Positions 26,628-35,500 of a stretch of 35,500 nt of DNA are shown here, piece by piece (position 1 is the stretch's first letter; each line of letters begins with the position of its first letter). Source of the DNA: Candidatus Woesearchaeota archaeon CG_4_10_14_0_2_um_filter_33_13 (GTDB lineage: Archaea > Nanobdellota > Nanobdellia > Woesearchaeales > GW2011-AR9); the NCBI GenBank assembly GCA_002792115.1, contig PFNQ01000048.1:1-35500 (forward strand). Direction: 5' to 3'. The translations under genes and the position numbers were made by a program. A model generated the notes under the pieces. The model did not search any database. It saw nothing but the letters and a program-made list of their open reading frames with translations, and was not told the origin of the DNA.

Positions 26628-27794
26628 TTATAAATCTTTCTTTGCTCTGAAATTTTTTCTAGAAACAACCGTAAATAAAATTAAAGTTATTAAGGCCACC
26701 CCTGCACCAAACAAAAAAGTATAAGTTTTGTTTAAGTTCCATAACAAACCTGATATTACGCCTCCGGGCAATAAAGCTAAAGATGTAAATAAATAATATG
26801 TTCCTAATGCCGTTCCTCGCATCTTCTCTGAAGAAAGGTCAGAAACGTAAGCTCTTTCTGTGGCGTTAACAAAAGCATACATTATCCCATAAAGTATAAA
26901 CAATACTATTGATAAGATCAGATTGTTTAAGAACATAAATCCTATGCAGACCAAAACAAACAAAGCATATCCTATTATTAACATGTTTTTTCTTCCAAGT
27001 TTATCACTAAGAATTCCTGCTGGAACAGAAAATGCAGTGTAAGAAATCTGGTACAATATATAAAGCATTAATGGTCCGGCAATAAATAAACTTCCTGTCA
27101 AAAAATCTTGTACCTTTAAAACAAAAAACATGTAACTAAAATTTGCTAAAGAAAATAATCCAGAAGTTACAAAAAACCATTTTAATCTTTTGTCAACTCC
27201 GTGCCATTTTAGTTTGAATATTTTTTTTGTTGTGGTTGCTTTTTTTTCTTTGACAAAGAATAAAGGAGTTATTGAAAAGATTCCTAAGAGTCCTGCAACA
27301 ATAAACAAAGTCTCAAAATTTAATCCAAGTCCCCAAAATAAAATCAAAGCTAGAATTGAGCCTAATACAGACCCGCCACTATCAAAAGCGCGATGGATTC
27401 CAAAATATCTTCCTCTTACGGATTTTTTAGTAGAACTTGCTAATAATGCATCTCTTGGTGCTGCGCGAATTCCTTTACCAATTCTTTCTATGGATTTTAA
27501 TCCAAGAATGTAACCCCAACCTGTTGAAAAAGCTAATCCTAATTTGGATATGGCGGAGGTTAAATAACCGCCAGTGACAAAAACTTTCTGTTTTTTGATT
27601 TTATCACTCCAATATCCAGAGAGCATTTCAAATAATGCAGCAACGGAATCACTTACACCAGAAATTAAGCCAAGAGCAGTTCCTCCTCCTCCTAAAGAAA
27701 CAATGAATAATGGCAAAAGTGGTTCGATTAGTTTGCTAGACGTGTCATTGATAAGACTAACTAATCCCAGAAGCCAAACATTCCTCTTTTTCAT
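26628..27794 (-). CDS. MFS transporter
   Basis: About 12 hydrophobic segments; GYWSDKIKKQK and GILSDKLGRKN loop motifs. Confidence 0.88.
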   Translation of the reverse strand: MKKRNVWLLGLVSLINDTSSKLIEPLLPLFIVSLGGGGTALGLISGVSDSVAALFEMLSGYWSDKIKKQKVFVTGGYLTSAISKLGLAFSTGWGYILGLKSIERIGKGIRAAPRDALLASSTKKSVRGRYFGIHRAFDSGGSVLGSILALILFWGLGLNFETLFIVAGLLGIFSITPLFFVKEKKATTTKKIFKLKWHGVDKRLKWFFVTSGLFSLANFSYMFFVLKVQDFLTGSLFIAGPLMLYILYQISYTAFSVPAGILSDKLGRKNMLIIGYALFVLVCIGFMFLNNLILSIVLFILYGIMYAFVNATERAYVSDLSSEKMRGTALGTYYLFTSLALLPGGVISGLLWNLNKTYTFLFGAGVALITLILFTVVSRKNFRAKKDL

Positions 27795-27908
27795 TAATGA
27801 AGGATTAATGAATTTATGTTTATATAATTTTGTGCTAATGGTTTAGGTAGTCGCAGACAGCGGAGAATCAATCACTATTTAAGTAACAGATTTTGTTTCT
27901 GGGGGGTT

Positions 27909-28148
27909 ATGGTAAATACTGACTTGAAAGAGCAATTTTTAAGAGATCCAATTGGAACTCTTGTAGCGTACTTAACCTTTAGTTATGCTAAAGGAAGAAC
28001 AGGAACAACACCATCTATTCCGGTTACGGACCTTGGACCAAAGCAACAATTTGATCCTAGAGAACATTATCAGATTGGTAAAAGTCAAGTTGATGGTGTA
28101 AACCCAACTTCAGATAGAAGAAGAGGGCGGTTTGGTGATTACAAGTAA
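27909..28148 (+). CDS. hypothetical protein
   Basis: 79-aa ORF, start just after GGGGGGTT. Confidence 0.55.
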   Translation: MVNTDLKEQFLRDPIGTLVAYLTFSYAKGRTGTTPSIPVTDLGPKQQFDPREHYQIGKSQVDGVNPTSDRRRGRFGDYK

Positions 28149-28232
28149 AATAAAGAATAAACCAAAATCTTTATAAATAAGTCACAATCTCAAGCATTAA
28201 CCGATAAAACTACGCATAGTAGGAGGTAAGAA

Positions 28233-28874
28233 ATGGATAAACAACAAGTTATGAAGGCTCTGGAAGAGATTAAGAAGCAGCCTAATCGTAAATTTACTCA
28301 ATCTTATGACCTGGTTATTAATCTAAGAAACTTAGATATTAAGCAGACACAATTGGATTTCTTTGTTACTTTACACTTTCCAAAAGGAAGAAAGATTAAA
28401 GTGGTAGCATTTGTAGATCAGTTGCTAAGAGATCAAGCGAAAGAACATTGTGATTTAGTGATTGAAGAAAAGGAATTTGATAATTATAAAGATAAGAAAT
28501 TAGCTAAAAAATTAGCGGAGTCTTATGATTATTTTATTGCACAAGCAAACTTAATGCCAAAGGTTGCAGCAGCATTTGGTAAGGTATTAGGTACAAAAGG
28601 CAAGATGCCTAACCCAAAATTAGGGTGTGTAGTCCCTTCTAACGCTAACTTAGAACCATTAATTCAGAAATTAAACTTTACTGTAAGGTTAACTGCTAAA
28701 AAAGCAACTAACTTACAATGTATTGTTGGTAAGGAAAATCAGCCAAATGAAGAGATTATTGATAATATTATAACTGTTTATCAAGTAGCAGTTAAGCAGT
28801 TGCCTAACGAGTTACAGAACGTAAAGGACGTAACTTTGAAATTAACTATGGGCCAACCAGTGAGGGTTTTATAA
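28233..28874 (+). CDS. rpl1: large-subunit ribosomal protein L1 (uL1)
   Basis: LGTKGKMPNPKLGCVVP, upstream GGAGGT SD, followed by L10 and L12. Confidence 0.93.
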   Translation: MDKQQVMKALEEIKKQPNRKFTQSYDLVINLRNLDIKQTQLDFFVTLHFPKGRKIKVVAFVDQLLRDQAKEHCDLVIEEKEFDNYKDKKLAKKLAESYDYFIAQANLMPKVAAAFGKVLGTKGKMPNPKLGCVVPSNANLEPLIQKLNFTVRLTAKKATNLQCIVGKENQPNEEIIDNIITVYQVAVKQLPNELQNVKDVTLKLTMGQPVRVL

Positions 28875-28875
28875 A

Positions 28876-29742
28876 ATGGTCAGCGACAAGAAACTAAAAT
28901 TAGTACAGGAACTTGTTAAAGACGTTAAAAGCTATCCTATTGTTGGTGTTATCAACATGTGTAACTTACCTGCTCAACAGTTGCAAGATATGCGAGCAAC
29001 TTTAGGTAAGAAAGGTGTCAAGATTGTTATGGCTAGAAAAAGGTTATTGCAATTAGCTTTACAACAATCTGGTGTTGAAAATATTGAAGAGTTACGTAGC
29101 AAAATTAAAGGTATGCCTGCATTATTGTTCAGTAAAGACAATCCTTTTACTTTATACTCAATCATTCAGAAGAACAAGTCTAGTGCACCTGCTAAAGCTG
29201 GTCAAGTATCACCAAAAGATATTGTTGTTAAAGCCGGACCAACTAACTTTGCTCCAGGACCAATCATTTCAGAGTTGGCTTCTGTAGGAATTAAGACTAA
29301 AGTTGAGAATGGTAAATTAGCAATTATTAATGACGTTACTGTTGCTAAAGAAGGAGCAGTTATAACTCCTAAATTAGCTGAATCATTAAAACGTTTAGAT
29401 ATCCAACCAATGGAAGTTGGTTTAGACTTAATTGCAGTGTGGGAAAATGGTTTAGTCTTTAATGCTAAGCAGTTACATGTTGATGAGCAAGAATACACTA
29501 ACAACTTTGTTTCAGCAGCTCAAGCAGCTATCAATTTAGCAGTTGAGATTACATTCCTAACTGCAGAAACAACAGATATGATCTTGCAAAAAGCAGCTAG
29601 AGAAGCAAGAGCCGTAGCACTTGAACAAAATTTTATGACTGAAGATACTAGGGATGAAATTTTGGCAAAGGCTGAAGCTCAGGCTACTTCAGTTAAGAAT
29701 GAAGGTAAGATAGAAGCACAATCTGAGCCAAAAAAAAACTAA
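28876..29742 (+). CDS. rpl10: large-subunit ribosomal protein L10 / P0 (uL10), zero-frame product of 288 aa
   Basis: MRATLGKKGVKIVMARKRLL, FAPGPIISELASVGIKTKVENGKLAI, AAINLAVEITFLTAETTDMILQKAAREARAVA. Confidence 0.93.
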   Translation: MVSDKKLKLVQELVKDVKSYPIVGVINMCNLPAQQLQDMRATLGKKGVKIVMARKRLLQLALQQSGVENIEELRSKIKGMPALLFSKDNPFTLYSIIQKNKSSAPAKAGQVSPKDIVVKAGPTNFAPGPIISELASVGIKTKVENGKLAIINDVTVAKEGAVITPKLAESLKRLDIQPMEVGLDLIAVWENGLVFNAKQLHVDEQEYTNNFVSAAQAAINLAVEITFLTAETTDMILQKAAREARAVALEQNFMTEDTRDEILAKAEAQATSVKNEGKIEAQSEPKKN

Positions 29743-29951
29743 AACTGGAGAAACAGCCGGAAAAGCAACCGGAGAAAACACAACCAAATGCGGTAGAAAT
29801 TGCTAAAGAAATTGAAAAAATTCCTTTAGAAAAACCGGAAATAATTGTGGATAAGAAACCGCATCCTAATCATGGGGATGTTTCAATTAATCAAGCTCAA
29901 GAGTTGTGGGAGAAACTTCAAAAGGAAGGGACTCTGCGTGAGAAAAAATAG
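29733..29951 (+). other. -1-frame C-terminal extension of L10 (70 codons) downstream of slippery A AAA AAC
   Basis: -1 frame from 29739: LKLEKQPEKQPEKTQPNAVEIAKEIEKIPLEKPEIIVDKKPHPNHGDVSINQAQELWEKLQKEGTLREKK*, stop at 29949..29951. Confidence 0.75.
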
Positions 29952-29983
29952 TTACAAAGTAAATTCATAAGGAGGAGTCAAAA

Positions 29984-30286
29984 ATGGAATACGTTTATGC
30001 CACAATGCTTTTACACAAAGCTGGAAAAGAGATTACTGAGGATGCAGTTAAAGCTGTGCTTAAATCTGCTGGAGTTAATGTTGACGAAGCAAGAGTTAAA
30101 GCTTTAGTAGCAGCTCTACAAGGAGTTGATATTGAAGAAGCTATCAAAAAAGCTGCTGTAGCTGCACCTGTAGCTGCACCTGTAGCAAGTGAAGCAAAAG
30201 CTGAAAAGAAAGACGATAAACCAAAAGAAGATGACAAGAAAGCTGAAGAATCTGCTGCAGCTGGACTTGGCGCACTTTTTGGATAA
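29984..30286 (+). CDS. rpl12: acidic ribosomal protein P1 (archaeal L12)
   Basis: [31 protein letters not shown], Ala/Pro hinge, C-terminal GLGALFG. Confidence 0.96.
   Translation: MEYVYATMLLHKAGKEITEDAVKAVLKSAGVNVDEARVKALVAALQGVDIEEAIKKAAVAAPVAAPVASEAKAEKKDDKPKEDDKKAEESAAAGLGALFG
30158..30187 (+). repeat. 12-bp tandem repeat (GTAGCTGCACCT x2.5) in L12 hinge
   Basis: gtagctgcacct gtagctgcacct gtagca. Confidence 0.9.
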
Positions 30287-30337
30287 GTTTTTTTATTTTT
30301 GCTTTTTTTATTTTTAATTTAGTGTCGTGATGAAATC

Positions 30338-31216
30338 ATGGTGGAAGGCTCAACGGAAATAAGTAATGGAGAAGAACTGCGGGAAGAGTTAAAGCAGAAG
30401 AGAAGAGAACTCTCTAGTCTGAAACCTACACTTAGTGCCTTAAACTCAGAAAAAGAAGAAACATTTAGGCAGCTACGTTCATTGCGTGATAAAATTCGTT
30501 CTAGGACTGATAAAATTAAGAATCTTAAGAAAGAAAGGGACCAATTAACTAATCAAGTTAAAGGTCTTAAGGGTGAGAGAGAGAAGCTTAACTTAGAGGT
30601 TAAAGAACAATCCGGTAAGAAGAAAGAAGTAGATTCCAAGAAAAAAGAGTTATTGGGTCAAGTTGATTTTAAAGGTGATCCTCATCAACTAAAAAGACAA
30701 ATCGACGCGCTAGAGACAAAGATTGAAACTGAAGTTATGCCTTTTTCTAAGGAGCAACAATTAAGAAAGAGTGTTAAGGAGTTACAAGCTCAACTTAAAG
30801 AATTAAGTAAAATGGGAGATGTCTGGAAAGAGATTAATTCTACTTCTGCTGAGTTTGTTGAAGCAAGAAGAAAAGCGGAAGATGCTCATAAGGGCGTTCA
30901 AGATTTAGCTAAGCAATCTCAAGAAAAACATGAGAAGATTAACGAGTTGTACGAAGAAGTTAAAAAATATCGTGCAGAAGAAACTCCACTGGCTGAAAAT
31001 CACACCCAACTTAGAGTTAGGTATGAACAGGCTAGAAAATCATTTGAAGAGATTCTTTCCAGAGTAAATGAATTAAGTAAATTGCTTAATGAAGAGGATG
31101 AGAAAAGCTTTAAAGTTAAGGCAAAAGAAAAGACTGCTGAAGTCAAAGATAAGATTAAAAAAGGTAAAAAGTTGAGTACTGAAGATATTCTTGCTTTCCA
31201 AGCAATCAAAGAATAA
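30338..31216 (+). CDS. archaeal coiled-coil protein (COG1340-like)
   Basis: Long heptad-rich charged sequence; LRDKIRSRTDKIKNLKKERDQL. Confidence 0.8.
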   Translation: MVEGSTEISNGEELREELKQKRRELSSLKPTLSALNSEKEETFRQLRSLRDKIRSRTDKIKNLKKERDQLTNQVKGLKGEREKLNLEVKEQSGKKKEVDSKKKELLGQVDFKGDPHQLKRQIDALETKIETEVMPFSKEQQLRKSVKELQAQLKELSKMGDVWKEINSTSAEFVEARRKAEDAHKGVQDLAKQSQEKHEKINELYEEVKKYRAEETPLAENHTQLRVRYEQARKSFEEILSRVNELSKLLNEEDEKSFKVKAKEKTAEVKDKIKKGKKLSTEDILAFQAIKE

Positions 31217-31249
31217 GTTTAAATACCAATTTAATTTACTATTTCTATC

Positions 31250-31543
31250 ATGTTAAACAAGTTAGAAAAAAAAGTTCGTAATTTGGAAAAGAAAGAGTTG
31301 AGGGTTATTAAAAAGGAAGATCAAACCTTTACACAGAAATTATCCTCTATGAAAACACACCATCAGATAATCTATGCGTTGATTGTTGGTTTTGCAGCAA
31401 TCTCTTATTGGCGAGGAGTGTGGGGATTAAGTGATGTTTATATTCTCCCAAATAATTACGGATTGAGTAGTGTTGTTTCTTTGATTTTGGGATTAGTTTT
31501 GTTAATAGGTACGCATTACTTTACAAAAGAATTTTTAAATTAA
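31250..31543 (+). CDS. small membrane protein
   Basis: Basic N-terminus, two hydrophobic segments. Confidence 0.65.
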   Translation: MLNKLEKKVRNLEKKELRVIKKEDQTFTQKLSSMKTHHQIIYALIVGFAAISYWRGVWGLSDVYILPNNYGLSSVVSLILGLVLLIGTHYFTKEFLN

Positions 31544-31923
31544 TTTTGGGTAAAATATCTTTTTACAAACGGAGTTAGATCTAAAGAAATAATTTGTTCT
31601 TTGGTCAACCAAGAAAATTTAAAATGGTCTTCACTTAATTTAACCTTGCCATCATATCCTTTTATTGAAAAGATAGTGTAACTTATGTTTACTTTACTTT
31701 CTAGATGGTTATCTTGAATAATTATTTTGTCAAGAATTATTGTTAAACCAGTTTCTTCTTTGGTTTCTCGGACGGCACAGTGTTCTGCGGTTTCTTTTGG
31801 TTCTATCTTTCCTCCAGGAAAGTCCCACAATGAAGGAAAGAACTTTGATAAAACAGACCTTTTGATTAACAAATATTTATCTTGATTTTTAACTACTATT
31901 TTAACAACATTTATTGTTTTCAT
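31540..31923 (-). CDS. NUDIX hydrolase
   Basis: Nudix box GGKIEPKETAEHCAVRETKEETGL. Confidence 0.93.
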   Translation of the reverse strand: MKTINVVKIVVKNQDKYLLIKRSVLSKFFPSLWDFPGGKIEPKETAEHCAVRETKEETGLTIILDKIIIQDNHLESKVNISYTIFSIKGYDGKVKLSEDHFKFSWLTKEQIISLDLTPFVKRYFTQN

Positions 31924-32459
31924 GAAATCTTACCTAAAATATCTGCTTTAGAAACTATTCCCTGAATTTCTCCTTTATTGCCTACTAAGACGATTTGAAA
32001 AACTTTTAATAACTCTAAAATAACTTTTCTTGGAGTATCTAATGCAACAATTGGCGGAACATCTGCCATAATCTCTCTAACTTCTTTTTCTGCTAAATTT
32101 TTATCAAAATTTTCTAGGATAGTACTTTCAGAGATAAAGCCAACAATTCGAGATTTATCTCCTATCGGAACTTGAGAGATTCCATGTCTCTTCATTTTTT
32201 GGATGATGTTTGCTACTTTTTCTTCCGGCTCGGAAAAGATAATTTTTTTGTTCATTATCTCTTTAGCTATTGGTTCTTTTTTTCCTTGCTCTTCATGTAA
32301 TACATCTAGGATTCGTTTTGCTTTACCATATGTTGGTTCAATCAATCCTGCTTCTATTTTAGCGATAAAACTTTGTGATACTTCTGCTTTATCAGCCAAT
32401 TCCTTTTGATTCCAGCCTAAGCGCTTCCTTAATACTTTGACTTGTTCTAATTCATTCAT
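31920..32459 (-). CDS. XRE-family HTH plus CBS-pair transcriptional regulator
   Basis: RKRLGWNQKELADKAEVSQSFIAKIEAG followed by two CBS-like repeats. Confidence 0.9.
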   Translation of the reverse strand: MNELEQVKVLRKRLGWNQKELADKAEVSQSFIAKIEAGLIEPTYGKAKRILDVLHEEQGKKEPIAKEIMNKKIIFSEPEEKVANIIQKMKRHGISQVPIGDKSRIVGFISESTILENFDKNLAEKEVREIMADVPPIVALDTPRKVILELLKVFQIVLVGNKGEIQGIVSKADILGKIS

Positions 32460-32572
32460 ATGGTTTAAAGAATATACTTTCTTTATAAATATTCCGATTG
32501 GAATATTATTTTCAAAAGAGTTTATAATGAATTTGTAGTTGTTGATAGATTAAATAGGGAGGAGATTTAACT

Positions 32573-32926
32573 ATGGTCGCACAAACTCTTACGGAGAAGG
32601 TTTTACCTTATGACACTCGAATAAATCGAGAACTAAAAGATCTTGCAGGTAAAAAAGAACTGGCTAGTTTGGTTTTAGGACACGTTTTGGCTTACTTGAG
32701 TGAAGATGGATCTAGACCAATGCAACATGAAGTAGTCTATGGATTAAGGATTGCGGGAGAATTAGCAAGAGAAGATCCACAAGTTTGTGAGTTGATTACA
32801 GAACTAGGAAATACGTATAATCAATCAGTTGATCGTGGAAGCCAGATTCATCGAGTAAATTTTTACAGAGATGGTCCAGTGGGGGACAAGTCTATTGTTG
32901 ACACATTAAGATTTGAGGTAAATTAA
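32573..32926 (+). CDS. hypothetical protein, upstream of metK
   Basis: 117-aa ORF with GGGAGGAG SD; 1 nt before metK. Confidence 0.65.
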   Translation: MVAQTLTEKVLPYDTRINRELKDLAGKKELASLVLGHVLAYLSEDGSRPMQHEVVYGLRIAGELAREDPQVCELITELGNTYNQSVDRGSQIHRVNFYRDGPVGDKSIVDTLRFEVN

Positions 32927-32927
32927 A

Positions 32928-34103
32928 ATGAAAGAAAAATATTTTTTTACAAGTGAAAGTGTTACTGAAGGTCATCCAGACAAGATGTGTGATCAAATAA
33001 GTGATGCAGTATTGGACGCTATTTATACTGAAGATCCTAACGCAAGGGTTGCAGTTGAATGTTTAACTAAGACAGGATTTGTTGTAGTTGCTGGTGAAGT
33101 AACAACTAATACTTATGTTGATGTACAAAAGATTGTTAGAGATACTGTTTTAGAGATAGGTTATGATAAACCCGATTATGGATTTGAAGGAAGCACTTGC
33201 GGTGTTCTTGTAGCACTTTCAGAACAATCTCCAGATATTTCTCAAGGTGTTTCTGAAGGTCAAGGTTTATATGAAGAACAAGGTGCTGGTGACCAAGGAT
33301 TAATGTTTGGTTTTGCAACTAATGAAACTCCTGAATTTATGCCTCTGCCAATTGTTCTTGCTCACAAACTTACACAAAGATTAGCTTCTGCTCGTAAAAG
33401 AGGAGAAATTTGGTATTTGAGGCCAGATGGAAAATCTCAAGTTACTATTGAATATTATAATGGTAAGCCCAAACGGGTTGATGCAGTTGTAATCTCTATT
33501 CAACACCATCCTGATGTTGATTTAGAGACGATAAGAAAAGACATGATTGAGAAGATTATCAAACCAATCTGTAATGAATGGATTGATGCAGAAACAAAAT
33601 ATTTTGTAAATCCAACTGGTAAGTTTGTTATTGGTGGTCCCGTAGGAGATGCAGGAGTTACAGGGAGAAAAATTATTGTTGATACTTATGGTGGACATGG
33701 GTCTCATGGTGGAGGGGCTTTCTCTGGAAAAGATCCTAGTAAAGTAGATCGTTCTGCGGCTTATTACGCAAGATACGTAGCTAAGAACATTGTCGCTGCT
33801 GGTCTTGCTGATAAGTGTGAATTACAAGTTGCTTATGCTATTGGTGTTTCTAAACCCGTTTCAATTTTAGTTGATACTTTTGGTACTAATAAAATTCCTG
33901 AAGAACAGATTGAAGCTTTAGTTGAAAAGAACTTTGATTTCAGACCAAAAGCAATAATTGAACACTTAAGATTGAGAAGACCAATCTACAAAAAGACTGC
34001 TGCTTATGGACACTTTGGTAGAAATGATCCGGACTTTACCTGGGAGAAAACTGATAAAGTTGAAGCCTTAAAATTAGGATTGGGTTCTGAAAGTAATCTT
34101 TAA
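32928..34103 (+). CDS. metK: S-adenosylmethionine synthetase, bacterial-type
   Basis: [60 protein letters not shown]. Confidence 0.97.
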   Translation: MKEKYFFTSESVTEGHPDKMCDQISDAVLDAIYTEDPNARVAVECLTKTGFVVVAGEVTTNTYVDVQKIVRDTVLEIGYDKPDYGFEGSTCGVLVALSEQSPDISQGVSEGQGLYEEQGAGDQGLMFGFATNETPEFMPLPIVLAHKLTQRLASARKRGEIWYLRPDGKSQVTIEYYNGKPKRVDAVVISIQHHPDVDLETIRKDMIEKIIKPICNEWIDAETKYFVNPTGKFVIGGPVGDAGVTGRKIIVDTYGGHGSHGGGAFSGKDPSKVDRSAAYYARYVAKNIVAAGLADKCELQVAYAIGVSKPVSILVDTFGTNKIPEEQIEALVEKNFDFRPKAIIEHLRLRRPIYKKTAAYGHFGRNDPDFTWEKTDKVEALKLGLGSESNL

Positions 34104-34165
34104 GGTTAAATTTATATACTTCCTTTCTTTTTTCTTTTCTATTAAAAAAGTGTAGGTGATGTTTA

Positions 34166-34612
34166 ATGAGAACAATTGGAATTTTAGTTTTGATGCTTTT
34201 GGTTGTTTCGATCTTTTTAGTAAGTTGTTCAACGGAAGATGCTGTTCAGCTTTCAGACGAACAATTGTCTGAGATGAGTAATGATGAGTTAGAAGTAATT
34301 GCAGAAGGAATTGATAACAATGATGCTATAGCTGGACAGGCGGTAAAGTCTTTAAATATTAATACGCGTTTAGCAGCGAGCCAAAAGCTGATTGAAAAAC
34401 TGAAAACACAGATTAGTCTTAACAAACAAGTTATTATTGCCGATAATAAATATGTGGAGATTAGTGGTGCTAAAGCTACTCTAAAATCGGATTTGATAAA
34501 TACTTTAATTGGGAGTGGTGTTATTTCTGGTCAATACGAGAATTGTTGCAAAGAAGAATGTGTAACAAATCCTGATGGTGGTTTTACTTGTTATGTAACT
34601 TGTGTTTGTTAA
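34166..34612 (+). CDS. secreted lipoprotein-like protein with Cys-rich C-terminus
   Basis: MRTIGILVLMLLVVSIFLVSC lipobox-like; C-terminal CCKEEC...CYVTCVC. Confidence 0.75.
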   Translation: MRTIGILVLMLLVVSIFLVSCSTEDAVQLSDEQLSEMSNDELEVIAEGIDNNDAIAGQAVKSLNINTRLAASQKLIEKLKTQISLNKQVIIADNKYVEISGAKATLKSDLINTLIGSGVISGQYENCCKEECVTNPDGGFTCYVTCVC

Positions 34613-34650
34613 ATCTCTAATTTATTTTTTATTGTTTTTATTTTCTATAA

Positions 34651-34727
34651 TCCCCGCTTTAGTGATCCACTTTTGGTGGGTGGATAAACAGAACCCCTTT
34701 AGGGTGTGATAAAAAGAGAAGCTTTTT
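34651..34727. other. candidate structured element: three consecutive hairpins
   Basis: ATCCAC-N9-GTGGAT, ACCC-CTTTA-GGGT, AAAAAG-AGAAG-CTTTTT. Confidence 0.35.
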
Positions 34728-34873
34728 CTTTAAGTTCTTTCTAATAATTTTTGCATAGCGAATTAAATTTAATATGAGCTTATACTATTTTTGTATCATA
34801 GTAATTTTTATATACTCTACAATTATCTTAAACCTATAATTTTAACTTAACAAAAAATGTAGGTGATAAAAAG

Positions 34874-35398
34874 ATGAAAAAAATGTTTATTTTGGTTGTT
34901 ATTGCCATAATGGTGATGACGGTATTCTTAATAGGTTGTGCAGAAAAGACGCCAACTGATGGTTCTGATACAATTGAAGTTGTCGATGAAGATGGCGCTT
35001 TAATTGGGGAAGCTACTCGTTCTGGAAGTCAGTTTAAGTTAACACCATCTCTTGGATCTAACGTGGGCGTCTCAAAGGAATTGAACACTTTTATGGAGAG
35101 TATGGCATTTAGAACAAAGGTAGTAAATGTCATTCGTCAAGGAATGGTAACAACCTATGCACTGGACGATGAAAATTGTGATAATGCGTGTGAAAAGGCT
35201 GGGTTTGATGATGGTACGGAAGTAGTACCCCTTAAAAAAGAATGTTTGCTTGCATTTGAATTTTTTAACAATACTATCACAAAACCAAGTGAAGGAGTTG
35301 AAGCTATTCCTTATTTATTAAGAGCATCAAGTTGTGATACATACGCTAATACAATAACTGAGGGTAATAAACATTATGTATACTGTGTATGTATTTAA
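34874..35398 (+). CDS. secreted lipoprotein-like protein with Cys-rich C-terminus
   Basis: MKKMFILVVIAIMVMTVFLIGC lipobox-like; several Cys, C-terminal YVYCVCI; AGGTGAT SD. Confidence 0.75.
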   Translation: MKKMFILVVIAIMVMTVFLIGCAEKTPTDGSDTIEVVDEDGALIGEATRSGSQFKLTPSLGSNVGVSKELNTFMESMAFRTKVVNVIRQGMVTTYALDDENCDNACEKAGFDDGTEVVPLKKECLLAFEFFNNTITKPSEGVEAIPYLLRASSCDTYANTITEGNKHYVYCVCI

Positions 35399-35406
35399 GA
35401 AATCCT

Positions 35407-35500
35407 TTATTTTTTATTTTTTTCTAATTCTCTTAACCAAGTTAAACCAATCTTAATCATTAGTTTGTTAAACTTATCAGAAACTTTGTACGTCTTTTTG
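35407..35500 (-). CDS. C-terminal fragment of a CDS continuing beyond the window
   Basis: Open minus frame KKTYKVSDKFNKLMIKIGLTWLRELEKNKK*. Confidence 0.55.
   Translation of the reverse strand, partial: KKTYKVSDKFNKLMIKIGLTWLRELEKNKK

Noticed and set aside
28149-28232. L1 leader as an autoregulatory L1-binding site
   Set aside because: Archaeal L1 autoregulation is known, but I could not identify a convincing L1-type stem/internal loop by eye here.
29072-29504. Extra ORFs in both orientations inside L10
   Set aside because: Overlap conserved L10 coding sequence; shadow frames.

Overview
AT-rich, gene-dense archaeal chromosome segment. Archaeal markers are P0/P1-type ribosomal proteins L10 and L12, an intron-containing tRNA with a bulge-helix-bulge shape, TATA/BRE promoters and GGTGAT-type Shine-Dalgarno sites. 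The many bacterial-type genes (grpE-dnaK-dnaJ, Fpg, MetK, PlsC, a histidine kinase) suggest a DPANN-like lineage, but that placement is inference. No CRISPR array, transposon or prophage was seen. Most notable points: (1) the L10 (P0) ORF stops directly after a canonical -1 slippery heptamer (A AAA AAC, then TAA), and the -1 frame stays open for 70 more codons up to the L12 gene, so this is either programmed or transcriptional frameshifting, a real truncation, or a homopolymer error; (2) a mirror-symmetric divergent promoter sits between an HTH regulator and grpE-dnaK, built on the palindrome TTTCGCGAAA, with an inverted repeat at the predicted start site; (3) an Hsp70 locus in which a stand-alone phosphohistidine-swivel protein and an HD-domain protein lie between dnaK and dnaJ with overlapping reading frames; (4) a divergent histidine kinase / receiver-domain / helical-protein module; (5) a PlsC-like / PLP aminotransferase / acyl-CoA ligase operon in which the PlsC catalytic His is Gln; (6) a tRNA-Asn(GUU) with a 17-nt intron. 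Short ORFs missing from the supplied track were also found.
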